Source: Branchiostoma lanceolatum (lineage: Eukaryota; Chordata; Leptocardii; Amphioxiformes; Branchiostomatidae). Taken from it: DNA of 64,000 bases. The notes under the pieces were generated by a model that worked only from the letters and a program-made list of their open reading frames with translations, did not search any database and was not told the origin of the DNA. Numbering within the stretch: position 1 is the first letter of the stretch; every line of letters begins with the position of its first letter. Below, in pieces: positions 52,328 to 64,000 of the stretch. Both the position numbers and the translations under genes were made by a program. The stretch covers positions 11,915,552 to 11,979,551 of the forward strand of contig NC_089740.1 in the NCBI RefSeq assembly GCF_035083965.1. The letters are read 5' to 3'.

Positions 52328-53083
52328 CTACATATACCAGGACTTAGCCATAGTCCAGTAATGTCTGACCCGTCCGCTAGGGAGCGCAACTGATGACCTT
52401 CCGACGATACTATAACCTTCCATGGCCTGAGAAATGACCTGGAGCACACGGGTCGGGTCAAAGGTCAAACGCCAGAGGTCAACGGGCACGGGTTCAGCGT
52501 CGATCTTGGTGGTGAGGGTCAGGAAATAGTGACCCTCAGTCTTGTAGCTGACCCCTGGGATAGGAAACTTGATCTGGGACTCCAGGAGTGGCTTGAGGTT
52601 GGGCGGGATGCCCGTGCTGCAGTATATGGTAAACACACCCTCAGCTGCGCAGAAAAAAAGGCGGGAAAAGCAAGTCAGTTTTGAAAGTGCTACACCTACT
52701 TCGTCTACTGCCAGACATATTACACTATAATCAATCATACAACCTCCTACATTTGTACAACTACCGACAAGCGAGAGGAAATCGAAAGTACTAGAGTATA
52801 CTTGATGTTTATATGCGCATGCATATGTATATGGTTGCTAACATGTGACCTGTGCTTAGCCCAGTGGGGCAACAATGTACAATAAAGGTCTTCATTCATT
52901 CATTCTTTCATTATAACAACGCTGTATACATTATTAACATACATGATAAACTGGCACGGAACAACATTGTTCTAAAGCTTTGTCATAACGTGTTTTTTTA
53001 CCGTTCGCAGTGTTTTCTGGGCTGTCAAACACGATCTCCACGAACGTTTGAAATTTCGGTTTATTGTTGTTGACGGTTGCCAT
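52328..53083 (-). CDS. Unrecognised 132-aa protein, two exons
   Basis: Exons 53002-53083 and 52328-52644 (399 bases) join in phase 1. The ATG at 53083 has an excellent context (GTCACCATGGC). The protein opens MATVNNNKPKFQTFVEIVFD, has no signal peptide or membrane span, and contains one small Cys-containing patch (TIYCSTGIPPNLKPLLES). Alternating strands (IKFPIPGVSYK, HYFLTLTTKI, DLWRLTFDPTRVLQVISQAM) suggest a compact alpha/beta fold. It ends HYWTMAKSWYM and a TAG. I do not recognise the family. The splice sites (ACG|GTAAAA; CTGCGCAG|CT) and unbroken frame support a real gene. Confidence 0.6.
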
Positions 53084-55143
53084 GGTGACGACTCACTCTT
53101 CCAGCCGCTACAGACGACACCTGCAATGGAGATCGCCACAATATCGACCAATCAATGTACAGATAGCGATTCAATGCAATACAGTATTGTCACCGCGAAC
53201 CATAACAAGGACATTGTATTTAAAACTGCCCTTGACTAAAGCTATAGAACAGCTCAATCTCTCACTCTCTCCTTTTCGTTTACGTAAAGCAAATAGCTTA
53301 GAAAAGCATCGTGAAATTGGATTTTCGATTGATAAAAAGTCTCATAAGCATTTCCTTTGATAACTGTAATTGCATGGTTTAGAAATGGAATAAATCTGAA
53401 ATGACACAGAGCAAACCGGAATGTGCTATTCTCAAAATCTGTATGGTATTTCCTTCAATAGAGCGAGGCGTTATTGTAGTATATGTCCCTAGAGACACAT
53501 ATGATCCATTGGTTTTTTTGTCACGCTATGTTCAAACCGTGTTTTTCTTTCACGCATTACATCGCATTTATCATACACACGCCATGTCTGACAACAGACC
53601 GAACAAACCACACAAAGACTCTAGGGAAATTGCTAATTGCAATGACGTAAACCCACGTTACAACATGTCGTGTGCAATCAGTTCTTACATTATTGAAATT
53701 CTGAATGACAGCGTTGGTGAGATATGCGTGACTCGAGATACCGTAGATTCCACCTGTACATCTTACCGCTCCCTTAAGACAACCGAAAACAAGCGGCCAT
53801 GGGTTTCACAGAGAAAGGTATTTTTACGATTGTATATTATGATACTAACAACATTATTATTATTCTGACATATCGTGTCAATGCCGTTTTATGAGACAAT
53901 ATAAAATTGTGCACAGTTGAAATTTTGTTAAGATTTCAAATGTAGAAAATAGACATTTCGACAGTCACATTTCGACATGTAATAACAGAATTTCCTTAAA
54001 TTTTATAAAGGATCTTATGTAGTAAAATGTCGAAAATATGTTGACCCAATTGTTAATGATATCATTTCTTGCATATCATAATAATTCAAGAAAAAACACA
54101 AGTTCGCATGAATTTCCATTACATTTTGTGATAGTTTGTATATTGAGAAAACGAAGCAAAAAATAAGAACAGGCCTTTCCGGTTATATGAATAAAACGCT
54201 GATGGTTTTCAAATCTGTGATAATGAGGTCACCTTGGGTTTCTTAGTAACGGATGTCAACAAATCTTCGATGCTACTCAGTCGTAATATCTAACGTATGC
54301 TAAGCTTCTACCAATAGTTTAACTATTTCTATATCGAGCACAATTATGATGTTGTCACAAAACAATATATGTTGGAAAATAGAATTCATCATAACAGAAT
54401 CGTCTTACCTTTTAAGACAGAGGTTGCAGCCTTGAGCACGTATGTTTGAAGAAGAGCTTTCTTTGCACGGGACCTGTTATCAATATTTGATGTGAAAGTC
54501 CATGAACTGCAAATTAAGACTCCTAGCGGCTAAATTGTTTATTGCAAACCGTATTTTCAAAGCCATTTTGTCAAAGGAAATTTTTAATAAGCCTGATTCG
54601 GTATGTAAAATCTTATGGAAAACGTTAAAACTACCCTATATATCGCCTTAAGCATGTTGGTCAGTCTATTGTCTATCTTAAGATTCACCAATTAAATGCA
54701 TTGGATAAGAAACCCTTACGGTTTATCCCACAAAATCCGAAAAGTGTTTAGAGTGTTTTTCCACATAGGCGTGGCCAAGCAATAATATACACTAAGCTAC
54801 AATAGCTTTGTCTTCAGACGAAATGTAATACATACTCCATGTAGGTCACTAGCGTATCAATTCCACTTGTCATAGACAGACGCCTTTTTACGGGGTTCAC
54901 TCGATATACAACTATCATTTACAGTCCTTTCAAAATAGCTCAGTCGTTTTGTTGACTCACTACAGCAACTTGAAAAGACAAGCTCAAATTTAGTAAAATC
55001 AGTCCACCACAGCAACCCCCTAGTGGTGCGTAGCAAATAATGGCTATCGTAAGCGGTTGGGTGCACTTCAGCTCGAACATGGCGTAGTTCGATCTACTTA
55101 AACATTTTTCCCATCTTGTGATTCAGTCAAAAACATCATAGCG
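53084..55143. other. Divergent intergenic region, no feature seen
   Basis: A/T-rich region between the 132-aa gene and the claudin-like gene. A 155-codon frame at 53401-53868 has no recognisable domain and unlikely composition, so it is not annotated as a gene. Confidence 0.5.
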
Positions 55144-58100
55144 ATGGCTAGGGGGCCTCCCAAAGCTCCGCTGAGTAAAAGGTTGGTACACGAATTTACG
55201 CTGTCTGTTGGTGTGGGCACATTTGTCGTGTTTGTGTTTAAGTTTTCGTCAGGTTTTCAGCGATGTTTTGACAGAACTAATCGTCGATAAGGATCTAAGG
55301 CCCAATTTACACTTGTTCTTTTGACTGTAGTACTACACATCGTAGCTGTCAGGCCCTTTTCCCTGGTATTTCGCATCAGATAAAACCCCTACCATTTCAC
55401 AAGTAAAAACCGTGCTGAAATTCCCGCCCGCGATTTTTCAAAGGTCACAATAGGTCACTACAGTTTCATGGCAATCGGGGAACAGCGGGTGTCCGACTAG
55501 GCTTCCTGTCATTGAGTGTAAAGCGGACGTGAAGTTGTAGTGTACTTCAGAAGTGGACTGCGATGTATAGTACTACAGTTTCAAAAAACAAGTGTAAATT
55601 GGGCCTAAGGCAAGCCTTTTTGTACGACATATTCACGGCTGTCCAAGGAACATCATAACTTTGCTGTCGTAAACGAATGTGGCCGGGTACTTTATTACAC
55701 TAGTGCTAACTGTTGACCATAGATCTATAGAGTGTATTCATGTGAGTTTGCCAACAGATTGGCTGCTCTAGAATTTAGCCGCATTACTTAGATACTTTTT
55801 TGTTGATGACATATGATTATGATGGACCAAATCAGGAGAGAAATGTTGGCATACTTTTATGTACGTCTGGCTTTTCTCAACAACAAAAAACTTACGTTAA
55901 ACGTCGCCACACAAAAATTTGGACAAGAAGGATCGCGAGTTTATAGTCGCTTTTACAAAACTACGGATCGCTGAAAGCATTTCCTTTTTTATTTCCTCAT
56001 GTGATGCGTGTGATGTTGTATATCAATGCAAGGCTTCATATACTGTAAATGCTTATTTCGTGCTAAGGCGAAAACGGAGTGTTTGCGGTGGTTTTAAGTT
56101 TGCGGCAGCGCTATATTGCTACAGTAGTGGACAAAAATGTTCGCGGTGGTTTTAAGTTCGCGTTGAAACGTCACCGCGAAAACCGCGAACATTTCTGCAA
56201 TTACAGTACTACAATGTTGATGATGATGTTCCTATGTTGTAAACAGGGTGAAGATTTTAGCCTCTGTGGGCGCCGCGGCAACTATTGTTGGTTGGGGGAT
56301 GCTTCTGACCTGTATGGCGCTGCCGGATTGGATGTCGTACGACAGTCCCACAAACAACACCAGAACGGTCATCAGTCTCTGGATGGAGTGCGTCACAACC
56401 ACCGGACAAAACGGCACGACCACGACCTGTTTAGGATATATGCGTAAGTATCTTTTTCTCCTATTGTATCATATCTCTGACTCATATCTAATATATAGTA
56501 TGTAAAAAACTATGTAACGTGTTATTCGACCTTATATCTAAGGGGAGGGGGGCTTCGTACATGTACAAAATGTATTCATCAATGATATGGACTGAATATG
56601 TGATCCCAATCTTCGTTTAGACCAAAACAAGGACATAAGATTTTCTTCATTTCTTGATTATCATATCTTAAATGTAAGGGTAAAACAGGATTATGTAAAT
56701 GTAGATTACTCGAGCTTAGAGCTAAGATAGGGGGCGCTTTGTATGTGAACAAAATGTATTCATAAACGATAAGCACTGAATAAATATAACTTTATGGCAC
56801 AGCAATTGTACAAGGTACAAAGTATGGCATCTACGTATACCGGTACTTAACTACATTCCATAATCTACTTGATAAAGAGTGTATAGTATGGGAGCATGAG
56901 CTGTTACAATCCTTTGAAGAATTTCTAACGTATCTAGACATTCTTTGATCTTTATCGTTTAGACTATAGTAAAGGGCTTTTGTAGCATACAATCTTACAA
57001 AAAAAGTACGGTGGTTTATTACATGTATTTCAAAAAGACCATTAACACATTGTACGCAATGTTGGTGAGTTTTGAAAAATGACCTTTAAGGCAATTCTTA
57101 AAGGCAATCTTAAAGGCAATTCAAGTGAAGGTAACGGTAGCATTTTAGATGACATATTTATTATTCGTTATTACGACAGTATCATTGGATGGTCCGGGGT
57201 GGCCGTGGACGCTTACCCGATGCAGTATGCTACACGCGTTCCTATTCGCCATTGGTGGCCTGGTCTCCTTCATAAGTTTCCTACCGGAACAGTCTCTCAC
57301 CATCCTGGCAGCCGGGGCCGTCTGTAACTTGGTGGCAGGTCAGTGACCTTTCAAAGTCGTGGAATGCTGTGATATTATAATTGATAATGAAAGATAAAAA
57401 AAGCCGATCCCGGCGGTGGTGTTCTCGTACTCATTGATAATGAGGATGAAAGAAACAAGCATTTCGAAACAACCAAAACAATATTCCTGAGCTTTCACCA
57501 TCTAGAAGACCTCGAAAAACTACATTTCTACTAAGATCCCAAAACCCACTAATCATTATTAAAAACGTGGGACTTTTCATCAGCCACTGCCTACAAAGAA
57601 GAAGTCAAACCCTCCAGTAATGTTGTATGTAGAAACATTAGCTAGATGCATAGAATAGACACTCGTTACCATTGTTACCTTACTACTGTTTGTACCCTTG
57701 CAATTAACCTACGGGCATGAATTTGCAAATAAAAGATTGTTGATAATCATCAAGCAGATGTAAGGGGATAGAAGAGAGATAGACGCTCACTACTAGAAAT
57801 ACGTACAACATGCCGCAAAAACAACCCATACCCTACGTCTGCTTGGATATTGAAATACTAAAGCTCGCAAGCGAATAGAATGCGAAAATCTTATTTTTGT
57901 TACCGTTGCTTATTTTATGAACCCATACTCTGAAAATAACTTAGTATACCATCGTATGTGTGCATGAGCCGTGTAGCCTCAGGTTAGCAATAGATTAATA
58001 TGTAAACATATAGAAGGGTTATTGTTAAAAGGTTATCATTTTTACATGTTATTTTCCACAGCTGGGCTGACTCTCATGTCCATGATTGTGTTCACGGCCG

Positions 58101-58480
58101 CCATTCTCGTTCCCATGATTTCGTCGGCCACAGCGACTGGGTACGAGAACACCGCCGCCGGGATCGGCTTCTACTTGAGCTGGTTCTGCACCATTCCCAA
58201 TGTCGTCGGCGGTGTCCTCGGCATCAAGACGGCAACAGAACACAACAGGATAGTCAAGGACAAAGCTATGCAACAACTGAAGTTGTTTATGCAGTCCCAG
58301 GCCAAGGAGGCTGAAGACGCGGTCGCGGCAGAGGAAAATGGCGTCGACAGGCCAAAACCGTCGCCATGGGGAAAAGTTGCTCTGACCAAAATGAACGGGA
58401 CTAAAAACGGGATCGGACTCCCGAAGAAGAAATTCCTCGCGCCAATCGTGGACCACAGCGGCATGGCACCGATCGATTAG
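55144..58480 (+). CDS. Claudin/PMP22-like four-transmembrane protein, 270 aa
   Basis: Exons 55144-55181, 56247-56443, 57180-57338 and 58062-58480 total 813 bases with phases 2, 1, 1. Exon 1 gives MARGPPKAPLSKR. TM1 is VGAAATIVGWGMLLTCMALP. The first extracellular loop has the claudin pattern W...LW-x-x-C...C (DWMSYDS, ISLWMECVTTTGQNGTTTTC). TM2 is MLHAFLFAIGGLVSFISFL, TM3 LTLMSMIVFTAAILVPMI, TM4 IGFYLSWFCTIPNVVGGVLG. The cytoplasmic tail is about 80 residues, basic and lysine-rich (NRIVKDKAMQQLKLFMQSQ, KPSPWGKVALTKMNG), longer than in many claudins, and ends DHSGMAPID without a typical YV PDZ motif. A barrier or adhesion role is inferred from the family. Confidence 0.8.
55299..55605. mobile_element. 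PIF/Harbinger-like MITE, 307 bp, TAA target duplication
   Basis: Termini GGCCCAATTTACACTTGTT and AACAAGTGTAAATTGGGCC, each flanked by TAA (55296-55298, 55606-55608). Inner inverted text gtagtactacacatcgtag / cgatgtatagtactacag. It is located in intron 1 of the claudin-like gene. Confidence 0.88.
56070..56215. repeat. Palindromic repeat family (gcggtggttttaag)
   Basis: Contains gtgtttgcggtggttttaag, tgttcgcggtggttttaag and the inverted accgcgaaaaccgcgaac. A related piece lies at about 19080-19165 (gtggcggttttatgtttgcg). It has no coding potential. Confidence 0.65.
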
Positions 58481-59329
58481 ATCATGTCATTGAAATACAT
58501 GAGTGATTGTACAGTTCTATGTAAATTTGTACAAAAGTCATGAATATCTTGAGGAGATAACACGAAATGCGAAAGAAATTAAGTTAATCCAAACTGTCGG
58601 CAGTAAAATGCCGATCGTCGTCAGAGGACGAATGGGCGGGTAGTTTATGACGCCCTCCGTCTCTGTTCATGTTTCGTGAAAAGAATATACCTAGCTATAT
58701 TAACGAAAAGGTCTTAATGATAGATACGTTTGGTACAATGCAGAATTCTGGCGTGAAAGTCACAATGCAGGAGACAATATCAATTTCAAAAGATAACACG
58801 TGGAATTGCAGTGCATAATTATGTCATCTTTGCGATAAGTAATTGTAAGATATCATGTTTTAGAAGTCGATACATTTGTTTTCTTGAACATTAAACCGAT
58901 AAACCTGGAGATTGTGTCACGGATATCTTTTGGTAAATAAGAAACAGCATTTATATGAATAACCACAAGTAGAAGTCTTAGACAAGGGCCAAAAAGTTAA
59001 GCCTAAAGTGGGAAAATAGCTCGCTCGACGAACCTGCGAGCTCTAATTAGGACATTTATGGCAGCAACATGGCTGATTTCTTCTCAATCACTGCGCGTGC
59101 GCGATTTTTAAGGATCGGCCGATGTCCGTAGGACACCGAGCACGTCAGAGGAACAAGGGTAGATTTTCAACCTAAAAATACGTTTGATTTTCTGTCGATT
59201 TTGAAATTCGGCAATATTCCGTCAATCAGAAAATTCGACCGTAGGTTTTTGCCTGTGTCTGTGTAAAAAGTGACCCAACTGTCTTGATAAGGCGCATAGA
59301 GGTGGCGCCCATCTCCATTTCTGTAGCCC

Positions 59330-59548
59330 TTGGGCCACACATTTGTGAAAATCACTACAGCATGGGGCTATTCCACTGGTAGTTGTGAGTGTTTAACTTC
59401 CACACTCTTTCCCCAAATGCTAAGTGCTAAGCAGAAAAAACAGTCTGTACCATTTTCTAAAGTCTTTGGTATGATCCGGCTGGGGATCGAACTTACGTCC
59501 TACCGTGTGCAAGGCGAACACTCTACCAACTAGGCCATTGCACCAGAT
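59330..59548 (-). mobile_element. tRNA-derived SINE (third family)
   Basis: The minus-strand head is tggtgcaatggcctagttgg tagagtgttcgcc with B box AGTTCGATCCCC. The body runs through gcttagcacttagcatttgg and gtgtttaacttccac (plus strand sense), ending near ttgggccacac. It is not a functional tRNA: the acceptor and anticodon stems do not pair properly. Confidence 0.75.
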
Positions 59549-60801
59549 TGACGCCGGCCCTAGGGATACACAAATATTTGACCCAATGTCCAAACCGAGA
59601 TATGCTGTTGTGCACGTACTATTCTAATGTCAGGGCCGCTAGTTTGAACACGAAGGACAAGGTCGTCTCTTTGTTTAAGTACATGTATGTCACTCTTAGG
59701 TGATTAAATGCCCTCTCCGCTACAGACGTGGATGGTTACCAAGATAGAGATTGAAAAAAGAACGGCCTTTTCTGTTTCTGAACCCGCATAAAGGAGAAAT
59801 GTTCACATCGTAAATGTTAGTTTAATGAGACAAAGGGTTGCAATATCTCTTATCACAAGATATGAAAAGAAGTGAGTTGGTCTTCATTTGGTGGATTATT
59901 GATACCATATATCATGCAGTAGTAGTATATTCAGACTTGGGAATATGGTGTATAGAAAGTGGAGGAGGAATGCCCTAGTAACACACGTTCACTCAGAGAT
60001 TGTCCTAATTTTGAACCCGGCACAAACGTGGGCCGTTTCTGTCAGCGTCACATGAAAAGGCACTCGATTCATGTCGCTGTTACAAATTCTACCGTATCCA
60101 AGGCACAAGGGCATGCGGCGGGTCGGCTTCAGACTTTTCATGACGCAATGAAAACACCGCTCTGAAGACCGACTTGACACTCCTGGCGCACAGCTCTGAC
60201 GGACCATGTAAGTAGTGTTTCATTGTTTTACGAACTTCTTCCAGTGTCCCGTGAAGAAGAAATAGGATTCTTTAACGTCATGTCCTCCCTATGGTTCATT
60301 ACCACTCTGATAAGGACAAAGGTTGTTACGTCAACAATGAGTAATATTTAAAGGAACAAAATCATTTTAGGGACCGTTCAACCTCAAAAACATGTTTTTT
60401 CTTGTATGACGTACCGTTTGTCTAAATCAGATTGGAGAGATTGGAATCAAAAATCAAAAACAGTCCTTAGGTCTGGAAGTTAATAGTATATATGGCCCTA
60501 TGGTAGTCTTATTGGAAAACACGCAGTACAGCATATTAAGTTTACGCGAATGAAATCCTTTCAGGAAAATGTTGAAATGGATTGTATGCGTTTTTCATGT
60601 AAATCTCGGCACTCTGCCTTCGATCTATCGGTAAATATGAATTAACTAACAGAAAAAAGATGAAGTTTAAACGTCCCAAACGTAAACTTTGCCTTTTCTC
60701 CTTATAACTTAAAAAGAAACAACGGTTTAGAATTACAGCGAACTGCCCTGTACATGTATTTAGGCTGCTCACGCTGACATACTAGCATCTGTCACCTTCC
60801 C

Positions 60802-60991
60802 TAGCCTCTACCAGTCTCCGCGGGTCGCTGCGAAAATAGTAGACATTGGCCAAATAGAGTCAATTGTATGAAGGGAGTCGGCTACAGAGAGAGGGTCCAA
60901 TAGGCAACGGATGGGAATGTTATCCTCCATGGCCAAAGTCCCCCGGCAAATGTTCTCTCTATTTCCGACGCAGTTAGTCTGGTAGAGACTA
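60802..60991. mobile_element. MITE, 190 bp, same family as 33231-33419
   Basis: Termini TAGCCTCTACCAG...CTGGTAGAGACTA. The interior (ttatcctccatggccaaagt ccc) is the reverse complement of the 33231 copy. Flanks caccttccc and ccccttccc are a 9-bp duplication with one mismatch. Confidence 0.9.
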
Positions 60992-61941
60992 CCCCTTCCC
61001 TTCCAACTATTGCGAATTACTTCACCATCTGGAAGATCAGGAATATTTTCCGTATGTCCTCTAACTCTTAGCTTTGCTCCAATCTGTAGCTAATGGTTTT
61101 AACATGTAGTTCATTTGACTGGTCATATAAACCTACTAGTAGTCAGATCTTTTATAGCTCTGACGTACGATACAAACATGTTTAGGCAGGTGCATTTTGG
61201 TTGTTGTTTTTAAATTGCTGCCAACATATGCGCACCCGTATGTCGTATATGTATGGCTGGCATCACAAAACGTACACACCACAGCAACTGCACTTGGCTT
61301 AGCGCAAATCCCCTTTCCCCACGTTTTGCAAAAATATCATAAGCCCAGTGTCAATACTACTGACACTAAACGACATTAGGGACAATGTGTTAAACATTAC
61401 TAATCTAAGAATCTTAATCACAACAAAAACACATGTGTTAAAGTAACAATACCATATCTATGATTTATGAAGGAATTAGTGCTGTCTTACTACCCTTTGA
61501 CGGCTAAAGCTAGGTGATATGCTCAGTACTGATAACTTTATTGCAAGTTCCTGCCCGAAGGCTAATTGCAGACAAACAAGTAAATGGGAATACATGGGAA
61601 TCAAAACTAGTTATCTAGACTACTGTGAAAGTTCTAAGTTAACTAAGGCTGACTATGGTTGTGGTTGGGTTTGATCTTTTTTGAAGGCAGTGGAAAATGA
61701 AGAGACCCACGTTTTGTATCGTAAGTGGGTTTGTTGATTTTAGTAGTGATATGAATTTTTGTAAGCTATTCAAATGGTGAAAGCTAGGGGCATTAACGGA
61801 AGCTGTTTTGCAAAATGGTGTAGTAAATTACTGTTTGCCAGAGGTTCACGAAACGCTGCTCAGATGAGTTATCAGGACAATGTGTGAGTTTACCCGTTCG
61901 GTCTCGGCATGTGGGAACATTTCTGATTCGTCCATAGCAAC

Positions 61942-62043
61942 AAGATGGCGGCCAGCGCCACAATGGCCACTTCAGACGAGAGCAGACGACTTTCGCATGT
62001 GTTCCCATGGCAACCACCTGACCTTCGACCCGAGATAACATGA
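61942..62043 (+). promoter_or_regulatory. YY1-type ATGGCGGCC word with a short reading frame
   Basis: aacaagATGGCGGCCAGCGCC opens a frame of 32 codons (MAASATMATSDESRRLSHVF...) ending at TGA. The context resembles a first coding exon or a promoter-proximal element. I found no downstream exon, so no gene is called. Confidence 0.25.
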
Positions 62044-63007
62044 GATGAAAGAACCGTTATCTACACATGTCACCCGGCTGTTCAAACATGGCTCTTATTT
62101 CTTAGACTTTGCTACTTTCAACAGTGTTTTTTCTCTGATAACAACATTGCCCATAAATTTCCCGCAAATAACTTCACATCCTTAGTTTAACCTGATCGAT
62201 CCGTGAAGAACAACAGAGATTCCAATCGCTCAATCACAATGTCTACATAGCTTCAGCACTTGTTAGAGGTCATATCATCTATCTCTGATTTGATTTAAAT
62301 GACCCCAACACACGAACGTGCGACACTAAGGCCAAGGACGTTGAGCTAACTTTTTCCAGAGCAAGAAATCTCAGATTCCACTTGTACAAACACAAATGTG
62401 CGACTAGTTTTACTTCAAGGTTCAATCTATGATGTAAAGTCATTTTTAGCCAGTTCCGTTCTTCCATTTCTTTCAAGGGTGACATTCTGAATTTGATACA
62501 GAAGAAAGCGTAAGTCGTAAAATATGCAAAACTCCATCTAAACATTAGGCGATCAGAGATGGTAGACTTCACCCCTTCGCGTCCACAGGTCAGAAGAATA
62601 CATACGGACACGCCAAAAACATTGACATTTACATAACTTCTTTTCCTTTGGGTGACACGACCATGATTGAATACGTCTTATATTTCTTTAAGAAAGGCGG
62701 TCTCCTTCTGCGGATACCATTTACAACTGCTCGTTTTGTTGTAGGGACGACGGAATGTTCATCTCTATCTCATCTTATCTTATCAATAAGATACCGGTAG
62801 ATTACGGTGAGAAGCCGGTGACTTATGGCATCATCACTGTTTATTGTTGACACCTTTGTGTACACAAAGAAGGGTGAGGGGATCGCGCGATGTGTGCTGT
62901 GACGTCACTGACTGATACACTTATCAATTAATTCTTGTGATGAGTGTGCTTTAGTATTATATCATTTACAGCTAGCTACTGAGGTGAAGACCTCTTATCA
63001 AAGCTTT

Positions 63008-63016
63008 TATAAAAGG
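63008..63016 (+). promoter_or_regulatory. TATA-box-like motif
   Basis: tataaaagg in a GC-richer setting (aagcttttataaaaggggcg). A transcript would start about 30 bases later and run to the right through a CAACA-rich leader. No gene body is visible in the remaining 950 bases. Confidence 0.25.
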
Positions 63017-64000
63017 GGCGTTCTACATCGTTCATACACCGCGCACAACATAACGCATGCAACACATTACAACACATTACAACACAAACAAAAACACACA
63101 ACAAATTAAAGACAAAACATACAACACTCGCAACGTAACACATGAAACACGCCGAAATTCATCAACACAAGACCGCATACCACAACTAAATACTTTACAA
63201 CACAACACCTTTAAGTTACAACACAACAAAATTGACACTGTATTGTCCTAACTACACCCAAACCACACACAGAAGCTTACAAAGACTTTATTTGAAACTT
63301 TGATACTTTATTATCCCACTTACTCTAACATATGTGTAATGGGCACAGCGAGACAGGTGGCTTATTCTTCTCTCCAGCTATCTGTAAACTTCCAAAGAGA
63401 TCTGCAAATGTGCTCACTCCCTGCATCTATGGTTCCGACTGTCAATCATTAACAGCTTGACCAACCCCGTGTGACGTTTTGAGACTAATTGAGTTTACTG
63501 GACACGAAGTTTGTCCGTGGTCGTGGTGCGATTTACAGAGTCCCGCTGGGATCTAAACTGACATCAGCAGACGATTTGTGGCACAGTTAGCATCACCGTG
63601 CAAGTACAGGGACATAGCTACGGAATAATCTGATAGGTAAGAAGAGTTTTGCGTGTTTTCTTGTCTTACAGACCCCAGTTTTAAGTCATGACCTTGTACT
63701 TTGTGATATTGATATAAGTTTAATCGCCTGTTGTTGTCACTCTTATTCGTTGACTAGGTGGTCACGCATATATACTCCCATTGTATTATGATTTGTGCTT
63801 CATGTTCTAGCATTGTTTGAAACACACAAAACTCTTTATTTGATTTCGATCAGCTGCACCTAAAAGACTTGTTTAACCTTTAGCACAATGAAGTAGCAGT
63901 TTGGCACCCCATTCGTTATTGGTTACAGAGTTAGGCAGGAGGGAGAATGTTAAATTAATGCGCTAGATACTTTTCTTACTTCGAGCGCAGCTACATGTAC

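Larger units (their letters stand above)
58481..64000. other. Terminal 5.5 kb without a supported gene
   Basis: It holds a SINE (59330-59548), a MITE (60802-60991), a CAAGATGGCGG word with a 32-codon frame (61942), a CAACA-rich low-complexity block (about 63055-63250), and a TATA-like motif at 63008. No multi-exon coding pattern could be assembled. Confidence 0.5.

Noticed and set aside
53401-53868. 155-codon plus-strand open frame
   Set aside because: No domain, no signal of splicing, biased composition, and no start or poly(A) context; long frames of this size occur by chance in 64 kb.
59480-59548. Possible tRNA gene
   Set aside because: Only the A and B boxes are tRNA-like; acceptor and anticodon stems fail and a SINE body follows.
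62279-62611. 110-codon minus-strand frame
   Set aside because: No recognisable domain or exon partners.
1-64000. CRISPR arrays, operons, bacterial promoters, viral genes
   Set aside because: The sequence is intron-bearing animal DNA; tandem arrays here have contiguous units without spacers, and no viral protein was recognised.

Overview
This is a eukaryotic nuclear window with many small, phase-consistent GT-AG exons, long introns packed with short transposons, and a vertebrate-like initiator tRNA. The gene families (a polycystin-1-like receptor with many adhesion domains, a kringle-bearing adhesion GPCR, an OATP transporter, a claudin-like protein) and the dense palindromic MITEs suggest an invertebrate deuterostome, most likely an amphioxus (Branchiostoma). 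The species call is inference; no database was searched. I rebuilt exon-intron structures by hand from splice sites, codon phase and domain continuity. In each of the six models the exon lengths keep frame across every junction.

Layout. (1) 268-13210, minus: 22 exons (1357 residues so far) of a polycystin-1-like receptor that runs off the left edge. Its ectodomain is a string of exon-shuffled modules: farnesoic-acid-O-methyltransferase-like, CCP, EGF, ILEI/FAM3, CCP, EGF, C-type lectin, CCP, EGF, EGF, Thr-rich stalk, GAIN-like region and GPS. (2) 16083-32752, minus: a complete 25-exon adhesion GPCR of 1058 residues (signal peptide, kringle, Ig-like, SEA, HRM-like, GAIN/GPS, 7TM). Its C-terminal coding repeat has seeded a minisatellite just past the stop codon. 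(3) 34189-36322, plus: a 3-exon, 435-residue sulfotransferase-like P-loop protein, divergent from the GPCR. (4) 38153-48123, minus: an 11-exon, 687-residue organic anion transporter (SLCO/OATP) with a Kazal-type loop. An initiator tRNA-Met gene lies in one of its introns on the same strand. (5) 52328-53083, minus: a 2-exon, 132-residue protein that I do not recognise. (6) 55144-58480, plus: a 4-exon, 270-residue claudin/PMP22-like four-TM protein. The last 5.5 kb has no convincing gene.

The rest is intron and intergenic DNA with 5'-truncated non-LTR retrotransposon tails, tRNA-derived SINEs, several families of palindromic MITEs (five copies have clear 8-9 bp target duplications, one imperfect), minisatellites, and fold-back elements carrying a hammerhead-ribozyme-like core. 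Genes 1 and 2 are consecutive receptors on one strand, both with a GPS-type juxtamembrane module. This looks like a cell-surface adhesion/receptor neighbourhood rather than an operon-like pathway; no shared regulation is visible.
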